Position numbers and translations under genes: made by a program. A DNA stretch of 64,000 nucleotides from the NCBI RefSeq assembly GCF_042679565.1, contig NZ_JBHTMY010000001.1, positions 62,001-126,000 of the forward strand. The letters run 5' to 3'. The notes under the pieces are model-generated. The model had not been told where the DNA came from. It saw only the letters and a list, made by a program, of their open reading frames with translations, and ran no database searches. The stretch comes from Namhaeicola litoreus. Lineage in GTDB: Bacteria > Bacteroidota > Bacteroidia > Flavobacteriales > Flavobacteriaceae. This document shows positions 18,713 to 28,225 of this stretch, one piece after another. How positions within the stretch are numbered: position 1 is the first letter of the stretch; each line of letters begins with the position of its first letter.

Positions 18713-19837
18713 TTAAAAAGCCTCCATTACCCCAAAATACAAGCCCTGATTACCATCTACGCCCAATGCGTAATCTAAGCGAATATTGATTCTTTTCTCT
18801 TTTGAGACCATATAGCGTAATCCCAACCCGGCACTTGGTAACCAGGCTCGCTCAAATTCCTCCTCCCCGTTGTTTTCATTACCCCAAATACTTCCCGTTC
18901 CACCAAAAAAAGCTGCACCCCATTTTTTATAAAAACGCCAGCGCAATTCTACCTGACTGGCGATCATGTTTCTACCTTTGTACTTTCCTGTTTCATAGCC
19001 CCTTAAACTGTTTCTCACTCCATAATTTTGATAGCCGTCAAAGGGCACATCTCCAAAGGCAAATCCACCCGCTAAACTCGCAGCCAAGATCTTATCATCG
19101 CTGAGCGAATAAAAATAGGTAAACTCATAATCAGTATCTACATAATCATTATCACTGCCTAACCAATCTGCGTTGAGCTTTGGCCTGATACTAAAACTCA
19201 ATCCACGAGTTGGATAGTAAGGGTAATCTCGACTGTCAAAGGAAAGATTAAGTCCGATAGACGATACAAAATTATCTTGAATACCGTTTTCTTCAAAAAA
19301 CGCTTTTGTAAAATCCTTTTCTTCCTGCGTTCCTCTGTTAAACGCATAGCTGGTCTGAGTGCCCAGATAAAGTATTCCCAAATAAAAATCACGCCATACC
19401 TTTTTACTGTATTCAGCGGTCATAAAGGTTCTCATCTCAGTATAAACCAATCTAAAATCGCCGTCATAATCCTCGTATTTAAAATCATTGTTGACCCTTA
19501 AATTACCTACTCCAAAAGCTGCTCTATTTCTATCTTCTCCCCAGAAAATTCTGGCAAAAGGGGTAATCATATAACTGTCATTGGTAGAATAAATACCGTA
19601 AAGTGAAACCAAGGAAGGTGGTGATTTCTGATCTTGCTGGTTTATTTTAAAAAAGAATAAGCCAAGTCCACCAAATCCGGTTTGCATAACCGGGTCATTG
19701 GTGATGAGGGGTACAGCTAAAAAAGTCTTAGTATCCTTATTAAAAATAGTGTCTAAAACCTGCTCTTCCTGTCCGGATAAGATTCCAATCCAGAAGTATA
19801 TGAGCATGTGGAACCATTTTTTTATGCTATTTTCCAT
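18713..19837 (-). CDS. BamA/TamA-type outer membrane beta-barrel protein
   Basis: 374 residues with an N-terminal signal (FWIGILSGQEE). No POTRA domains are visible; nearly the whole chain is amphipathic strands typical of the surface antigen (Omp85) barrel: LNLSFDSRDYPYYPTRGLSFSI, the conserved RGYETGKYKGRNMIASQVELRWRF motif, AAFFGGTGSIW, and a C-terminal LRYMVSKEKRINIRLDYALG. The barrel-only form without POTRA is common in Bacteroidota and is not the essential BamA. It may act as an outer membrane channel or lipid/protein transfer site; function unknown. Confidence 0.85.
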   Translation of the reverse strand: MENSIKKWFHMLIYFWIGILSGQEEQVLDTIFNKDTKTFLAVPLITNDPVMQTGFGGLGLFFFKINQQDQKSPPSLVSLYGIYSTNDSYMITPFARIFWGEDRNRAAFGVGNLRVNNDFKYEDYDGDFRLVYTEMRTFMTAEYSKKVWRDFYLGILYLGTQTSYAFNRGTQEEKDFTKAFFEENGIQDNFVSSIGLNLSFDSRDYPYYPTRGLSFSIRPKLNADWLGSDNDYVDTDYEFTYFYSLSDDKILAASLAGGFAFGDVPFDGYQNYGVRNSLRGYETGKYKGRNMIASQVELRWRFYKKWGAAFFGGTGSIWGNENNGEEEFERAWLPSAGLGLRYMVSKEKRINIRLDYALGVDGNQGLYFGVMEAF

Positions 19838-20044
19838 TTTGCACTATTAAGAAATCATATTGATTTGGAATCATGTTTTAATCTTCAAAGTCATTCCTAA
19901 TTTCTAACGACCATCCAACTAAAAAGACCAAATCTAAATTAAAAATTAGAACCAGCCCTAAGAACAAATCCAGAAGTGGTCATATCATATAAAACCTGAT
20001 TTTTGCCAATTTTTCCATTTTGGTTCTATTTTTTTCGAAATTAG

Positions 20045-21472
20045 CTACTTCTGAGGCACAATTCCCGGTGGTACCCAAGAACCGTCAATCACTTTTGTCA
20101 TAGGAGCGTATAAACGCAGTGCTATTTTGAATGGTCCAGATTTTGGAGCAGGAAGCCAATTGCTTTCTTTATCTGCTCCTGGTGATTCGGGCTGGATGTA
20201 AATGGTAAGCGACCCATCTGAATTAGGCTTCATGTTGCTTCGATCACCCACTGCATATCTATTCAATGGATTATCGACCAAATACCCTTCCAAATCATAC
20301 ATGGTTAAAGACCAGAATGCAGCGGCGGGAGGCCATTCACCTTTCTCAAAAGTGAGTGTGTAATTGTGCTCGCTGCTGAGCTGTTTTCCGTTGATATCGT
20401 TCAGCGCGAGCGGATAGAAGGCATCCTCGATAACGTTTCCACCGATACCGACGAAAGTCCATGCAGCACGATACGCATATTTCGTTCCATAGCGCCCCAT
20501 GTCATAGGTTAGCCCCCAGTTATTGACCATCTTGCCAAGATTTTTCATCTCTGCTCCCATAGACGCTTTTCCCTGCGCTACTCCCTCCTCGAGAGCCTCG
20601 ACTAAATCGTCAGCGAGTCCTTCTATGGAAAATGGCATACCTGGAGCGATACCCAGTTTACGAATCTTTTCAAGCATCGGATTATCCTCTACATAGGCCG
20701 GGTTTGTCACCAAGAGTCGATTGAGATTGCTGAAAAATTGTTCAGCACTAAGCGCCATCAATTGCTCGTTGACTAATGTCTTGCCATCAGCTCCATCTTT
20801 CAATGGAACTTCAGGGGATGTGTAGGACTTACCCCAAGCAGATAATGGTATGAGTATATACTCATCCTGAACCCGGTTGACAGTTACATAGTCTTCGTCT
20901 CCCGAACAGTAGGTGCGACCTCCGATGCCGCCGAGGTTTGTAGGCGAGCGCAGTAGCTCCATTCCCTCAGGAACTGTACCTTTCCAGTCTGGCCCCGCGA
21001 TGAGAAAGACGTGTGGGTCATCACCACTGTGCGTTCTGGAACCAGGCGCTGCTGGTACGCCATTCCATGCGTCGACGATCTGCATCATCCAATAGCGATC
21101 CCCCATGGCCGGCACGGCAAGCACGAGCGGCTCGTCCTTGATGTCGATCCAGGCAAGTGAGTAGAGGTTGTCTACGTTAAAACCAACAATAGAGCGGTTC
21201 GAAGCATCGACGAACTTTCGATAGTGGACAAATTGGTTAATCGGTGACCGGGTTTCCTCTGGCTGGGTCACATGGGTGCTGTAATCGATCTGTTTCTCGA
21301 ACATGACCAAAGGCATTCCAAATAACCAGGCTTCTTTAGCAAGATTTTTTGTCTCTTCTGGTGTTAGATTTTGTACGCCTGTTTTTGTGCCTGTAGTGCA
21401 TGCTGTAACGAGCACTACAACCGCAAATAGGATGATTTTTATACGTAAGGTGATCTTCGCTAATTTCTTCAT
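20045..21472 (-). CDS. DUF1254/DUF1214 domain lipoprotein (copy 1)
   Basis: 475 residues, lipoprotein signal (VVLVTACTTGTK). It has the DUF1254 N-terminal region (EAWLFGMPLVMFEKQIDY, VDNLYSLAWIDIKDEPLVLAVP) and the DUF1214 C-terminal region (YTLTFEKGEWPPAAAFWSLTMYDLEGYLVDNPLNRYAVGDR). Homologues are secreted proteins of unknown activity; some annotated members are called ATPases without proof. It lies 23 bp downstream of a second DUF1254 gene on the same strand, so the two form an operon. The middle (about 20880-21250) is much richer in G and C than its surroundings, which suggests recent acquisition. Confidence 0.85.
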   Translation of the reverse strand: MKKLAKITLRIKIILFAVVVLVTACTTGTKTGVQNLTPEETKNLAKEAWLFGMPLVMFEKQIDYSTHVTQPEETRSPINQFVHYRKFVDASNRSIVGFNVDNLYSLAWIDIKDEPLVLAVPAMGDRYWMMQIVDAWNGVPAAPGSRTHSGDDPHVFLIAGPDWKGTVPEGMELLRSPTNLGGIGGRTYCSGDEDYVTVNRVQDEYILIPLSAWGKSYTSPEVPLKDGADGKTLVNEQLMALSAEQFFSNLNRLLVTNPAYVEDNPMLEKIRKLGIAPGMPFSIEGLADDLVEALEEGVAQGKASMGAEMKNLGKMVNNWGLTYDMGRYGTKYAYRAAWTFVGIGGNVIEDAFYPLALNDINGKQLSSEHNYTLTFEKGEWPPAAAFWSLTMYDLEGYLVDNPLNRYAVGDRSNMKPNSDGSLTIYIQPESPGADKESNWLPAPKSGPFKIALRLYAPMTKVIDGSWVPPGIVPQK

Positions 21473-21495
21473 TTTTTGTTTTTTATTAAATCAAT

Positions 21496-23007
21496 TTAAT
21501 CTACCCGCACTACCCCAGGAATATTATAGCTTCCGTCAATTAGTGGTGTATAAGCGCCATAAAATCGGGCGGCAAACTGAAAGCCTTCGTCAGGAGCCGG
21601 CAACCAATTTTTCTTCTTATTTGGATCAATGGGTTCATCCTTCTGAACATAGATAATTAGTTTGCCATCTGCCGTATGAAGTTGTCCACGCTCAAGCATA
21701 TAACTGTTCAGTGAATAGCGATCCAGTGGGTTGTCAACAAAGTAACCTGCGTTGTCATACAGGGGCATTTCCCAGAACTCGGTAACTGGTGGCATATCGT
21801 CCAGATCAAAGGTAATGGTATAGTTATGCTCTCCTGTTAATGGCCTTCCTTCAGAATCTTTCATACAAAGTGAACCCGTATGGGATCGAGATGGTACCGG
21901 CGCCAAAACGGCGATCAACCCATAGCGCGCCCGGCTTAACCAATCGGTATCCTTGTAATCCAAATCACTGGTGAAATCCCAACCGTTCTTGTTAAATCCA
22001 ACTCCTTTTTCAGATAAGGCCTGAATATCATTTTTGGCTTCTTCAATACCTTCCTCAATGGCGGTTACTATTTCGGGCGTAAATTGGTCGGGGTCAAAGG
22101 CAACTCCCTCTTTTAAACCCAAGCGTTCGAAACGCTTAAATGCTTCTATCTCCTTATGTCCGTCTGTTTGTTTGCTGAAACTAGGATCGTTCAGAACGAG
22201 TCCTACCCATCTAAGAAATTCTACTCCACCCAATTTTCCGGGTTCTTTTACTGTTTCCATGCCAGGATAGGTAGGGTAATCAGCGATGGTGCCTGGAACA
22301 TCTTCTGCACGAACTAATTTCCGTCCGGCTGCATTCCATTGGCTGAGCGTCATAGCTGTGATGCCATCCTGGATGCCGTTGACAATCTTCAACTCTGCGT
22401 CTGTATTATCTGTAAGTGCGACACGCGCCAATACACCAACAAAATTTGATTTTGACTGGACAACATCGGCTCCGGCAAAACCTTCCGGTAATGAACCATT
22501 CCAATCAGGGCCAAGAATTAAACGCTGAACTTTACCCGGTGCATTAAACTGGCTACCAATCATGTGTCCCCAACGTGCATAATTATCAAAGAGCTGTACG
22601 CTCCAATAATGATCTTTAATATCAGGAACTATAATGACCATCGGTTCCTTTGAAACATCAAACATTCCGGTGCCATAAAGCGTAGTGGCATTGGGTGTAG
22701 TGGCCACCTTTGGCATGGCCTTCATAGGTTTCCTAAACCATGCAATCCGGTTTAAACCAACTTTAATGGGGCTCAAATCATTCTGGGTATAATTGTAGCG
22801 CAGGTGATAAATAGCCACAGGGTGCATGCCCCATAAAAAAACTTCCTTGGCAATGCTCTTTGCTTCTTCAGGTGATAGTTGTCCTTGTATTTCTCCATTA
22901 GGAGCAGGATTGCAAGCGACAATGAGCAAAACAGCTGCAACTAAAATGGCTTGAATACTCAATGTGAAATTTTTTAAATTAAAACGTAGCTTAAATTGGT
23001 TTTTCAT
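21496..23007 (-). CDS. DUF1254/DUF1214 domain lipoprotein (copy 2)
   Basis: 503 residues, lipoprotein signal (VAAVLLIVACNPAPNG). Same two-domain layout as the gene that follows it: EVFLWGMHPVAIYHLRYNY and TLYGTGMFDVSKEPMVIIVPDIKDHYWSVQLFDNYARWG near the N-terminus; YTITFDLDDMPPVTEFWEMPLYDNAGYFVDNPLDRYSLNS and a C-terminal NWLPAPDEGFQFAARFYGAYTPLIDGSY. The two copies are clearly diverged, so the duplication is old or the genes were acquired as a pair. A candidate element TAACTTTG on the minus strand at 23189-23196 could serve the operon. Confidence 0.85.
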   Translation of the reverse strand: MKNQFKLRFNLKNFTLSIQAILVAAVLLIVACNPAPNGEIQGQLSPEEAKSIAKEVFLWGMHPVAIYHLRYNYTQNDLSPIKVGLNRIAWFRKPMKAMPKVATTPNATTLYGTGMFDVSKEPMVIIVPDIKDHYWSVQLFDNYARWGHMIGSQFNAPGKVQRLILGPDWNGSLPEGFAGADVVQSKSNFVGVLARVALTDNTDAELKIVNGIQDGITAMTLSQWNAAGRKLVRAEDVPGTIADYPTYPGMETVKEPGKLGGVEFLRWVGLVLNDPSFSKQTDGHKEIEAFKRFERLGLKEGVAFDPDQFTPEIVTAIEEGIEEAKNDIQALSEKGVGFNKNGWDFTSDLDYKDTDWLSRARYGLIAVLAPVPSRSHTGSLCMKDSEGRPLTGEHNYTITFDLDDMPPVTEFWEMPLYDNAGYFVDNPLDRYSLNSYMLERGQLHTADGKLIIYVQKDEPIDPNKKKNWLPAPDEGFQFAARFYGAYTPLIDGSYNIPGVVRVD

Positions 23008-23215
23008 GATTCTACTGTTTGGTATAACTTTCTATACGTCTGTATATTTGATATAAAATTTTTCGCTCTTTACGATAAATCTAAATCCAAACTGATTTAC
23101 TTATTAAATCAAAATAGGAAGGGTTTGTTTAGGATCAAAATGCAACAATTTCATAACACGACAGGCATCTCTTATTTGAAATGCCTACCAAAGTTAAGGT
23201 CTAAATGCCAATTGT

Positions 23216-23233
23216 TTTGACAGGGATGTCAAA
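23216..23233. repeat. Inverted repeat between tetR and DUF1254 genes
   Basis: A perfect 7-bp inverted repeat (TTTGACA, 4-bp spacer, TGTCAAA) overlaps the stop codon of the TetR-type gene and lies about 210 bp upstream of the DUF1254 operon. It has no following T-run, so it does not look like a terminator. It could be an operator for the TetR-type protein. Confidence 0.35.
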
Positions 23234-23852
23234 TGAGTTCAAGAGGAAGACTAATGATTTCTTTTCTTGTTTTTATCTGGATATTTTTGATCAAATGAAG
23301 CAAGGGCTCCATAATTTCATCTGTAAGTCTTATTAGGTGACTTAGTTCCATATTCTCAAGATCTAGACGGGAATACCAAGTTTCTGTTAACGATTCATGC
23401 AAAGAACATGCATCTTCAAAAGTTAGGGGTAAATTATAATGGTTGATGAACATCTGAACAACGAACTCCCGGCCAGAAATTTTGTTACAGTTTTGAAAAA
23501 CCTCCCTGTATTTTTGAATGTTTTGATGATTAAATAATTGTTTGTGAAATTTAAATCCTAATGAAAAATGGACGATCATTTCGTGCAAATCGGGTATATA
23601 ATTTTTACAATTCGCCTTTCCATATTCACAAAATACTTTGTGAAGGTCACAATGGTATCGAAGAAGCTCATCAATAAATTCCTCTTGACTTTTAAAATAA
23701 TAATGAAAGGTTGTTCTGGATACAGCATTATCTTCTGCAATTCTTTTGATACTGAGTTTTTCTGGGCCAAATAAGCCAAAATGCTCATATCCTTTTTCTA
23801 TCCAAAAATTTAAAGTATCCATGGGTCTGCGATGAACATAAAGATACTCCAT
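23229..23852 (-). CDS. TetR family transcriptional regulator
   Basis: 207 residues. The N-terminal helix-turn-helix region is visible: WIEKGYEHFGLFGPEKLSIKRIAEDNAVSRTTFHYYFKSQEEFIDELL, the usual TetR pattern with the recognition helix VSRTTFHYYF. The C-terminal ligand domain is not recognised. It lies 221 bp upstream of the DUF1254 pair on the same strand and may regulate them. An ATG ten codons in (MDTLNFWIEKG) is a possible alternative start. Confidence 0.85.
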   Translation of the reverse strand: MEYLYVHRRPMDTLNFWIEKGYEHFGLFGPEKLSIKRIAEDNAVSRTTFHYYFKSQEEFIDELLRYHCDLHKVFCEYGKANCKNYIPDLHEMIVHFSLGFKFHKQLFNHQNIQKYREVFQNCNKISGREFVVQMFINHYNLPLTFEDACSLHESLTETWYSRLDLENMELSHLIRLTDEIMEPLLHLIKNIQIKTRKEIISLPLELI

Positions 23853-23901
23853 TTTTTTCGGACAATGCGTAAATTAAAAGTCTAAACCGAATATTCAATG
23901 T

Positions 23902-24756
23902 TCATTTTTTCTTATCAGGTTTGAAAAAATCAATAGGTTTCAAATCGCACACATCTATCATTTCGATGGGATAATCTAAAGTTACCATATCTTTATCCGC
24001 ATTATTGGTTCCCATACTGAATTTTACACCGGCGGCTTTTGCCCTTTTGACAAACCTGGCAGAGGGTATCTTATACCGCGCATTGATCTCTATGGCCACT
24101 TGATTCTTTGCAGCTGCCTCAATCACCTTATTCATGCGTTCCTCCGTCCACAAAACATCATAATTCACCTGCAGTACATCTGGTAAGAAAGTTGCATTCA
24201 CATAAATATCAATTGGTTCGTTTTCCATCACATAAACTATCTGTTCCACAAGTTGATCCATAAAGTCGTTTTCAGAATCTATAAAGACTTCCTCAGGCAT
24301 CCATAGCCTCATTCTTCTTCCTTTATGATCTGTCCAGGTCATGGCATCTGTAAAAACATAGTCAAAGGTAGCAATACTTTCATCCGAAAACATTTTTACC
24401 CATTCTCTTCCTTCCGCCTGCATAGCCATATAGACCGGAAAATCCTTGTATTTTTGATAATTTTCTAATAAAGTTGTATCGTCAGTAATCGGAAAACCAA
24501 TACCTGCATTGAAGGCAACACCATAAGAAATACCAGTTTTCTCTGAATGTTCTAGCAAATCCTCCATAGTGAGTCCTCCTTTTAAATGAGCATGATAATC
24601 TACAATGTCGTAACCCAAAGTTTTGAGCTCGGAAATTCTTTTTAAAAGAGCGGTCTGATCACTTAAGTTATCCTGTTCAACCTCACTTTTTTTCTGATTC
24701 AACCCGCAACTTGCCAATAATAGCAGCAGGAGAAAGAATAATGGTTTATTTTTCAT
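23902..24756 (-). CDS. PHP/amidohydrolase-like lipoprotein
   Basis: 284 residues, lipoprotein signal (LLLLLASCGLNQ). DYHAHLKGGLTMEDLLEHSEKTGISYGVAF near residue 55 looks like the first metal-binding segment (D-x-H-x-H) of PHP or amidohydrolase-type enzymes. Near the C-terminus VAIEINARYKIPSARFVKRAKAAGVKFSMGTNNADKDM matches the PHP strand-helix-strand block, but the usual final GSDAH is replaced by GTNNAD, so one metal ligand is missing or moved. A secreted hydrolase of unknown substrate is the best guess. It is monocistronic. Confidence 0.65.
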   Translation of the reverse strand: MKNKPLFFLLLLLLASCGLNQKKSEVEQDNLSDQTALLKRISELKTLGYDIVDYHAHLKGGLTMEDLLEHSEKTGISYGVAFNAGIGFPITDDTTLLENYQKYKDFPVYMAMQAEGREWVKMFSDESIATFDYVFTDAMTWTDHKGRRMRLWMPEEVFIDSENDFMDQLVEQIVYVMENEPIDIYVNATFLPDVLQVNYDVLWTEERMNKVIEAAAKNQVAIEINARYKIPSARFVKRAKAAGVKFSMGTNNADKDMVTLDYPIEMIDVCDLKPIDFFKPDKKK

Positions 24757-24823
24757 CGTTTTTCTGTGAATATTAATTGGGGAAAATTCAATTTGATCCT
24801 GTTAAAATTTACTACTTATATAT

Positions 24824-25537
24824 TTATTCTTTTGTTTCAGAGGAATTAATAAAGGGAAAACTGACAAAAATTTGCCAAACAGAAGTATTGCTAGAGTAGA
24901 GTTCATTGTTTGAAAAGACATCTCCCAGACCAAAATTATATCTTAGTTTAATATCAAGTCCTTTACCTCCCCTCATGGTTGACAGAGCGTAGGACAACTG
25001 GAGTGGAATTTGGAAATGATAATCATTCATGATCGGTTTTAAATTCTCCTTTATCTCTACACTTTCTCCTGTACTCAATTTCCCGGTTGTCACTAGTTTT
25101 GACGAATTCAGAAAACTAATCTGTGGTCCGGCGGCTATTGAAAACCTCCTCGACATTTGATACTGCAAAAGAACAGGAACATCTATATAGTTGATTTTAA
25201 TATATGCGTCAGGGTCTTGAATTTCTATCCCCATAAAAACATCATTTAAACCTCTTATCTTTAGTGGTGATACCGGTTTGAATTCGGGTGCCAAGGACCA
25301 TTTATCGGTGAGCTTAATGTACGTACCCAAACCAAAATAAAAGCCCGCGCCTGAAGATCCCTGGTCAAGACCCGGCAGATCAGAAATAGTAAGTCCGGCA
25401 TCTAAACTCAGATGAAAATTCTCACTGGCCACTTTATCTCCAAAGATCAAGACCAAGAGACCTGCTTGTGCATTGCATAGGGTTAAGAAAGTAAATTCTA
25501 AAAAAACAAATAATCCTAAAAGCTTAAACCATTTCAT
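24824..25537 (-). CDS. PorT-like outer membrane beta-barrel protein
   Basis: 237 residues, signal peptide ending near NAQA (residue 25). The mature part is a series of amphipathic strands (AGFYFGLGTYIKLTDKWSLAPEFK, YIDVPVLLQYQMSRRFSIAAGPQISFL, GLDIKLRYNFGLGDVF), which is the pattern of the eight-stranded PorT/OmpA-like barrels (beta-barrel family 2) common in Bacteroidota. YIDVPVLLQY is the typical core motif. No function known. Confidence 0.8.
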   Translation of the reverse strand: MKWFKLLGLFVFLEFTFLTLCNAQAGLLVLIFGDKVASENFHLSLDAGLTISDLPGLDQGSSGAGFYFGLGTYIKLTDKWSLAPEFKPVSPLKIRGLNDVFMGIEIQDPDAYIKINYIDVPVLLQYQMSRRFSIAAGPQISFLNSSKLVTTGKLSTGESVEIKENLKPIMNDYHFQIPLQLSYALSTMRGGKGLDIKLRYNFGLGDVFSNNELYSSNTSVWQIFVSFPFINSSETKE

Positions 25538-25725
25538 GACGAAACTGGATGTTGAGGAACGAATTTATCTTTTCAATAAATGAGCGCATCAATGGAAAAG
25601 ACTTCGTTTATTCACAAGCTAAGTTAATGTAAAAATTACCAAATCCATATAGATAAAGTAATTATTTAAATGATCTTCAAGTCATTAAATACATCTTTAA
25701 CAAAAGAGACTAATTTCATGCAATT

Positions 25726-26238
25726 CTAAATCCACGTCCCTGCATAAGTCAAATTTTCATTTGTCATGGCTTGTACATAATCATATTTCAATTTGGTGAT
25801 TTGCCTGAGATGTAAATAATCGTGAGCTAACCAATTCGCTAAAAATATAGCTGCACTCATTGCTCCCAACTTTGGATGTACATATGAATTTTTCCAATCT
25901 GGATTTTCGAGTTTTTCTAACCAAATGATCGATTTTTCTCTTTCTTTTAAAAAGTTACTCAACATCAATTCATAATCTTGTTCCAAATAGTTTCTTTCAT
26001 TTACCCAAGTCAATGGATCGAATGACGGTAGTGTTTTTTCAGGATTTTTAAGTACTTGCCTAGTTCGCAATCTAAAATCTTCTCTTTCTTCATCGTATAA
26101 ATGGCATACCACTTCTAAAATACACCATTTCTCAGGACTTGGTTTAAATGTGTACATCTCTTTTGAAAGTGCCGATAATAGATCTTTAAAAACAAGTCTA
26201 TTTCTATCTAGTTCTTTGGTGATTTTTATGTGATCCAT
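25726..26238 (-). CDS. DinB family protein
   Basis: 170 residues. Four-helix bundle with the three-histidine metal site of DinB/YfiT-like proteins: EVVCHLYDEEREDF (first His) and FLANWLAHDYLHLRQI (His-x3-His). Members are putative metal-dependent enzymes, several acting in thiol (bacillithiol or mycothiol) transfer. The stop of the upstream acetyltransferase gene is 4 bp away, so the two are one operon. Confidence 0.85.
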   Translation of the reverse strand: MDHIKITKELDRNRLVFKDLLSALSKEMYTFKPSPEKWCILEVVCHLYDEEREDFRLRTRQVLKNPEKTLPSFDPLTWVNERNYLEQDYELMLSNFLKEREKSIIWLEKLENPDWKNSYVHPKLGAMSAAIFLANWLAHDYLHLRQITKLKYDYVQAMTNENLTYAGTWI

Positions 26239-26242
26239 CTTT

Positions 26243-26689
26243 TCATATTTTTCTCATCAGAGGTAAAAATCTCCCGGGCGGATAGCTCTCAATTTTCCCA
26301 ATTGTTATAAATCCACTCTTTTTATAAAAACCTTCCGCATTTGGATCCGAAACAACCTGAATAGGTTTTGTACTATGACTAACTAAACCTAATGTATAGT
26401 CGAGAAGTTTTTTACCATAACCTTTTCCAACAAATTCGGGTAAAATCCATAAATGATCTATCTCAAAAAAATCCCCTTCCTCAGATACACTACAAAATCC
26501 AATAATTTTTTCTTTAAACTGGGCAACCTGAACAGTATTTTGGGTGATATCATCAATCGAAATAAAGAGATCGTCCTTCCATTGTTCAATCCATTCATCA
26601 GGATACCCCCAATATTTTTTGGATGCAAGGCTGATTTGGTTTAAATGAGATTGATCTTTTATTTCTGCCTTTCGAAATTTTAGCATCAT
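26243..26689 (-). CDS. GNAT family N-acetyltransferase
   Basis: 148 residues. FRKAEIKDQSHLNQISLASKKYW opens the fold; IDHLWILPEFVGKGYGKKLLDYTLGL carries the acetyl-CoA pyrophosphate loop (x-x-G-x-G-x) and DPNAEGFYKKSGFITIGKIES is the standard C-terminal block. Substrate unknown. It is paired with the DinB gene, 4 bp apart. Confidence 0.87.
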   Translation of the reverse strand: MMLKFRKAEIKDQSHLNQISLASKKYWGYPDEWIEQWKDDLFISIDDITQNTVQVAQFKEKIIGFCSVSEEGDFFEIDHLWILPEFVGKGYGKKLLDYTLGLVSHSTKPIQVVSDPNAEGFYKKSGFITIGKIESYPPGRFLPLMRKI

Positions 26690-26725
26690 TCATAATAGCT
26701 TTAAAATCAATCAGATAAAATCAGA

Positions 26726-28036
26726 TTAATTCACCATCCTGATAGACTCTTGTCTTCCATTTACGTAACGAAAACCAGTCTCACCAAAAAAACCATCTTC
26801 CTCAAGCATAATTCGGATATCCTTTCCCCATTCAGGAATGTTGACCGTTGTATTCAACTCTATGGCATAAACTGTATTATATTGAAGTGGGTAATCGCCA
26901 TTTACAGGAACACCATCTTGCGCATCCCACATACCGAAAGTTGTCCCTGCACTGTGTCCGTAGGTGCCAAGTGGATGTGAATAAATTGAAGGCCTTAACC
27001 CTTCATTCTTGGCTTGATCTATAGATTGGCGTAAAATATTATTTCCAGTTTCGCCCTGAACAAAATTTCCGGTAAAAATATCCTGAACCCTATTTCCCTT
27101 TTTAAAAGCCATTTCCAAAAACGCAGGTACAGAAGTTTCACCCTTTTTAGGTACATAGGCGTGTTGTTGGCAGTCTGTGTTTAAACCGATATAGGTGATG
27201 CCAAAATCGCAATGAAGCAGATCTCCAGTCATGATAACGTCAGACTTTTCACCTTTAGAAAAGGATTCAATATGACTTTTTAAAGGCTCTTCCTTTCTTT
27301 GAATATCAACCGTAGGGTGAAACCAGGTCTCTAAACCTAAGTCAGTCACTTTTTGACGCATCCACCAAACTACATCATCCGAAGTAGTTATACCGGGTTG
27401 AATAACTTTATTCGAAAAAGCTTCAGCAATAATATCATGAGTAATTGTAACCAATGTCCGATAAAGCTCCATTTCCTTTTGAGTTCGAGTTTCGATCCAG
27501 GCAATAGAAAGTTTTTCGGCAGAAACTATTTTGTCTTGATAGCTTTTTGGCAAAACTGAAATCAATTCATCATAATCTGTTTTTACCAAGCCATCAGCTA
27601 TATTAAAATGGGTTGAAGTATTTATTCCAATTTTCTTTGGATTTTTTTCTTGGATTATTTTCACCAAGGCTAACCATTGATCTGGTTGCACCTCCTTGTT
27701 CCAGGCCGATTGAATGTTGTTACCTACGTTATAACGAGCAACTGCTAATTTTTCAATGGTGTTTTTCTCTTTATTTCTGTAAAAGAGCAGAATCGTTCTT
27801 CTTCTAGCGTTTAACCAAGTTGAAGGAAGCATAGTGCGCATAACAGGATCTTCGTTATATTCTCTTGATATAATCAGCCACATATCGATACCTGTTTTAT
27901 CCATTAATTGAGGTAAAAGATTGTTGAATCTATCTTCAAGGATTTCATCTCTTAATAAGGCACGATCTCTTTCAGGTAAAATTTGTGCATGAAGGAAAGC
28001 AGTAAAAAAAAGACAAATAATTAGGTTTATTTTCAT
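26726..28036 (-). CDS. Secreted M24 family metallopeptidase (Xaa-Pro aminopeptidase-like)
   Basis: 436 residues with a signal peptide (ICLFFTAFLHAQ), unlike the cytosolic PepP enzymes. An N-terminal creatinase-like domain (about 25-190) is followed by the pita-bread domain with the five metal ligands in order: HCDFGITYIGLNTDCQQ (two Asp), GTYGHSAGT (His), AIELNTTV (Glu) and MLEEDGFF (Glu). It should cleave Xaa-Pro bonds or a related substrate in the periplasm. Monocistronic, with a 189-bp upstream gap. Confidence 0.88.
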   Translation of the reverse strand: MKINLIICLFFTAFLHAQILPERDRALLRDEILEDRFNNLLPQLMDKTGIDMWLIISREYNEDPVMRTMLPSTWLNARRRTILLFYRNKEKNTIEKLAVARYNVGNNIQSAWNKEVQPDQWLALVKIIQEKNPKKIGINTSTHFNIADGLVKTDYDELISVLPKSYQDKIVSAEKLSIAWIETRTQKEMELYRTLVTITHDIIAEAFSNKVIQPGITTSDDVVWWMRQKVTDLGLETWFHPTVDIQRKEEPLKSHIESFSKGEKSDVIMTGDLLHCDFGITYIGLNTDCQQHAYVPKKGETSVPAFLEMAFKKGNRVQDIFTGNFVQGETGNNILRQSIDQAKNEGLRPSIYSHPLGTYGHSAGTTFGMWDAQDGVPVNGDYPLQYNTVYAIELNTTVNIPEWGKDIRIMLEEDGFFGETGFRYVNGRQESIRMVN

Positions 28037-28225
28037 GATATAAGATGATAGGAACTATTAATTTACAATGTTAAGGAAATAGATACAATTTCCTTGGATA
28101 ACAGTGAAAATTTTAGCCGCTTTTATCTTAGATTTCTCTAATGATCACTACTTATTACTGGACTGTGAAATTTAGTAATTCCTTTGGAGAAATTTTAAAG
28201 GAGCCTGAAGCGTAAGTCTTTCTGA

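Noticed and set aside
23042..23049. Plus-strand promoter TATATTTG in the gap upstream of DUF1254
   Set aside because: No plus-strand gene follows; the match is likely chance in AT-rich DNA.
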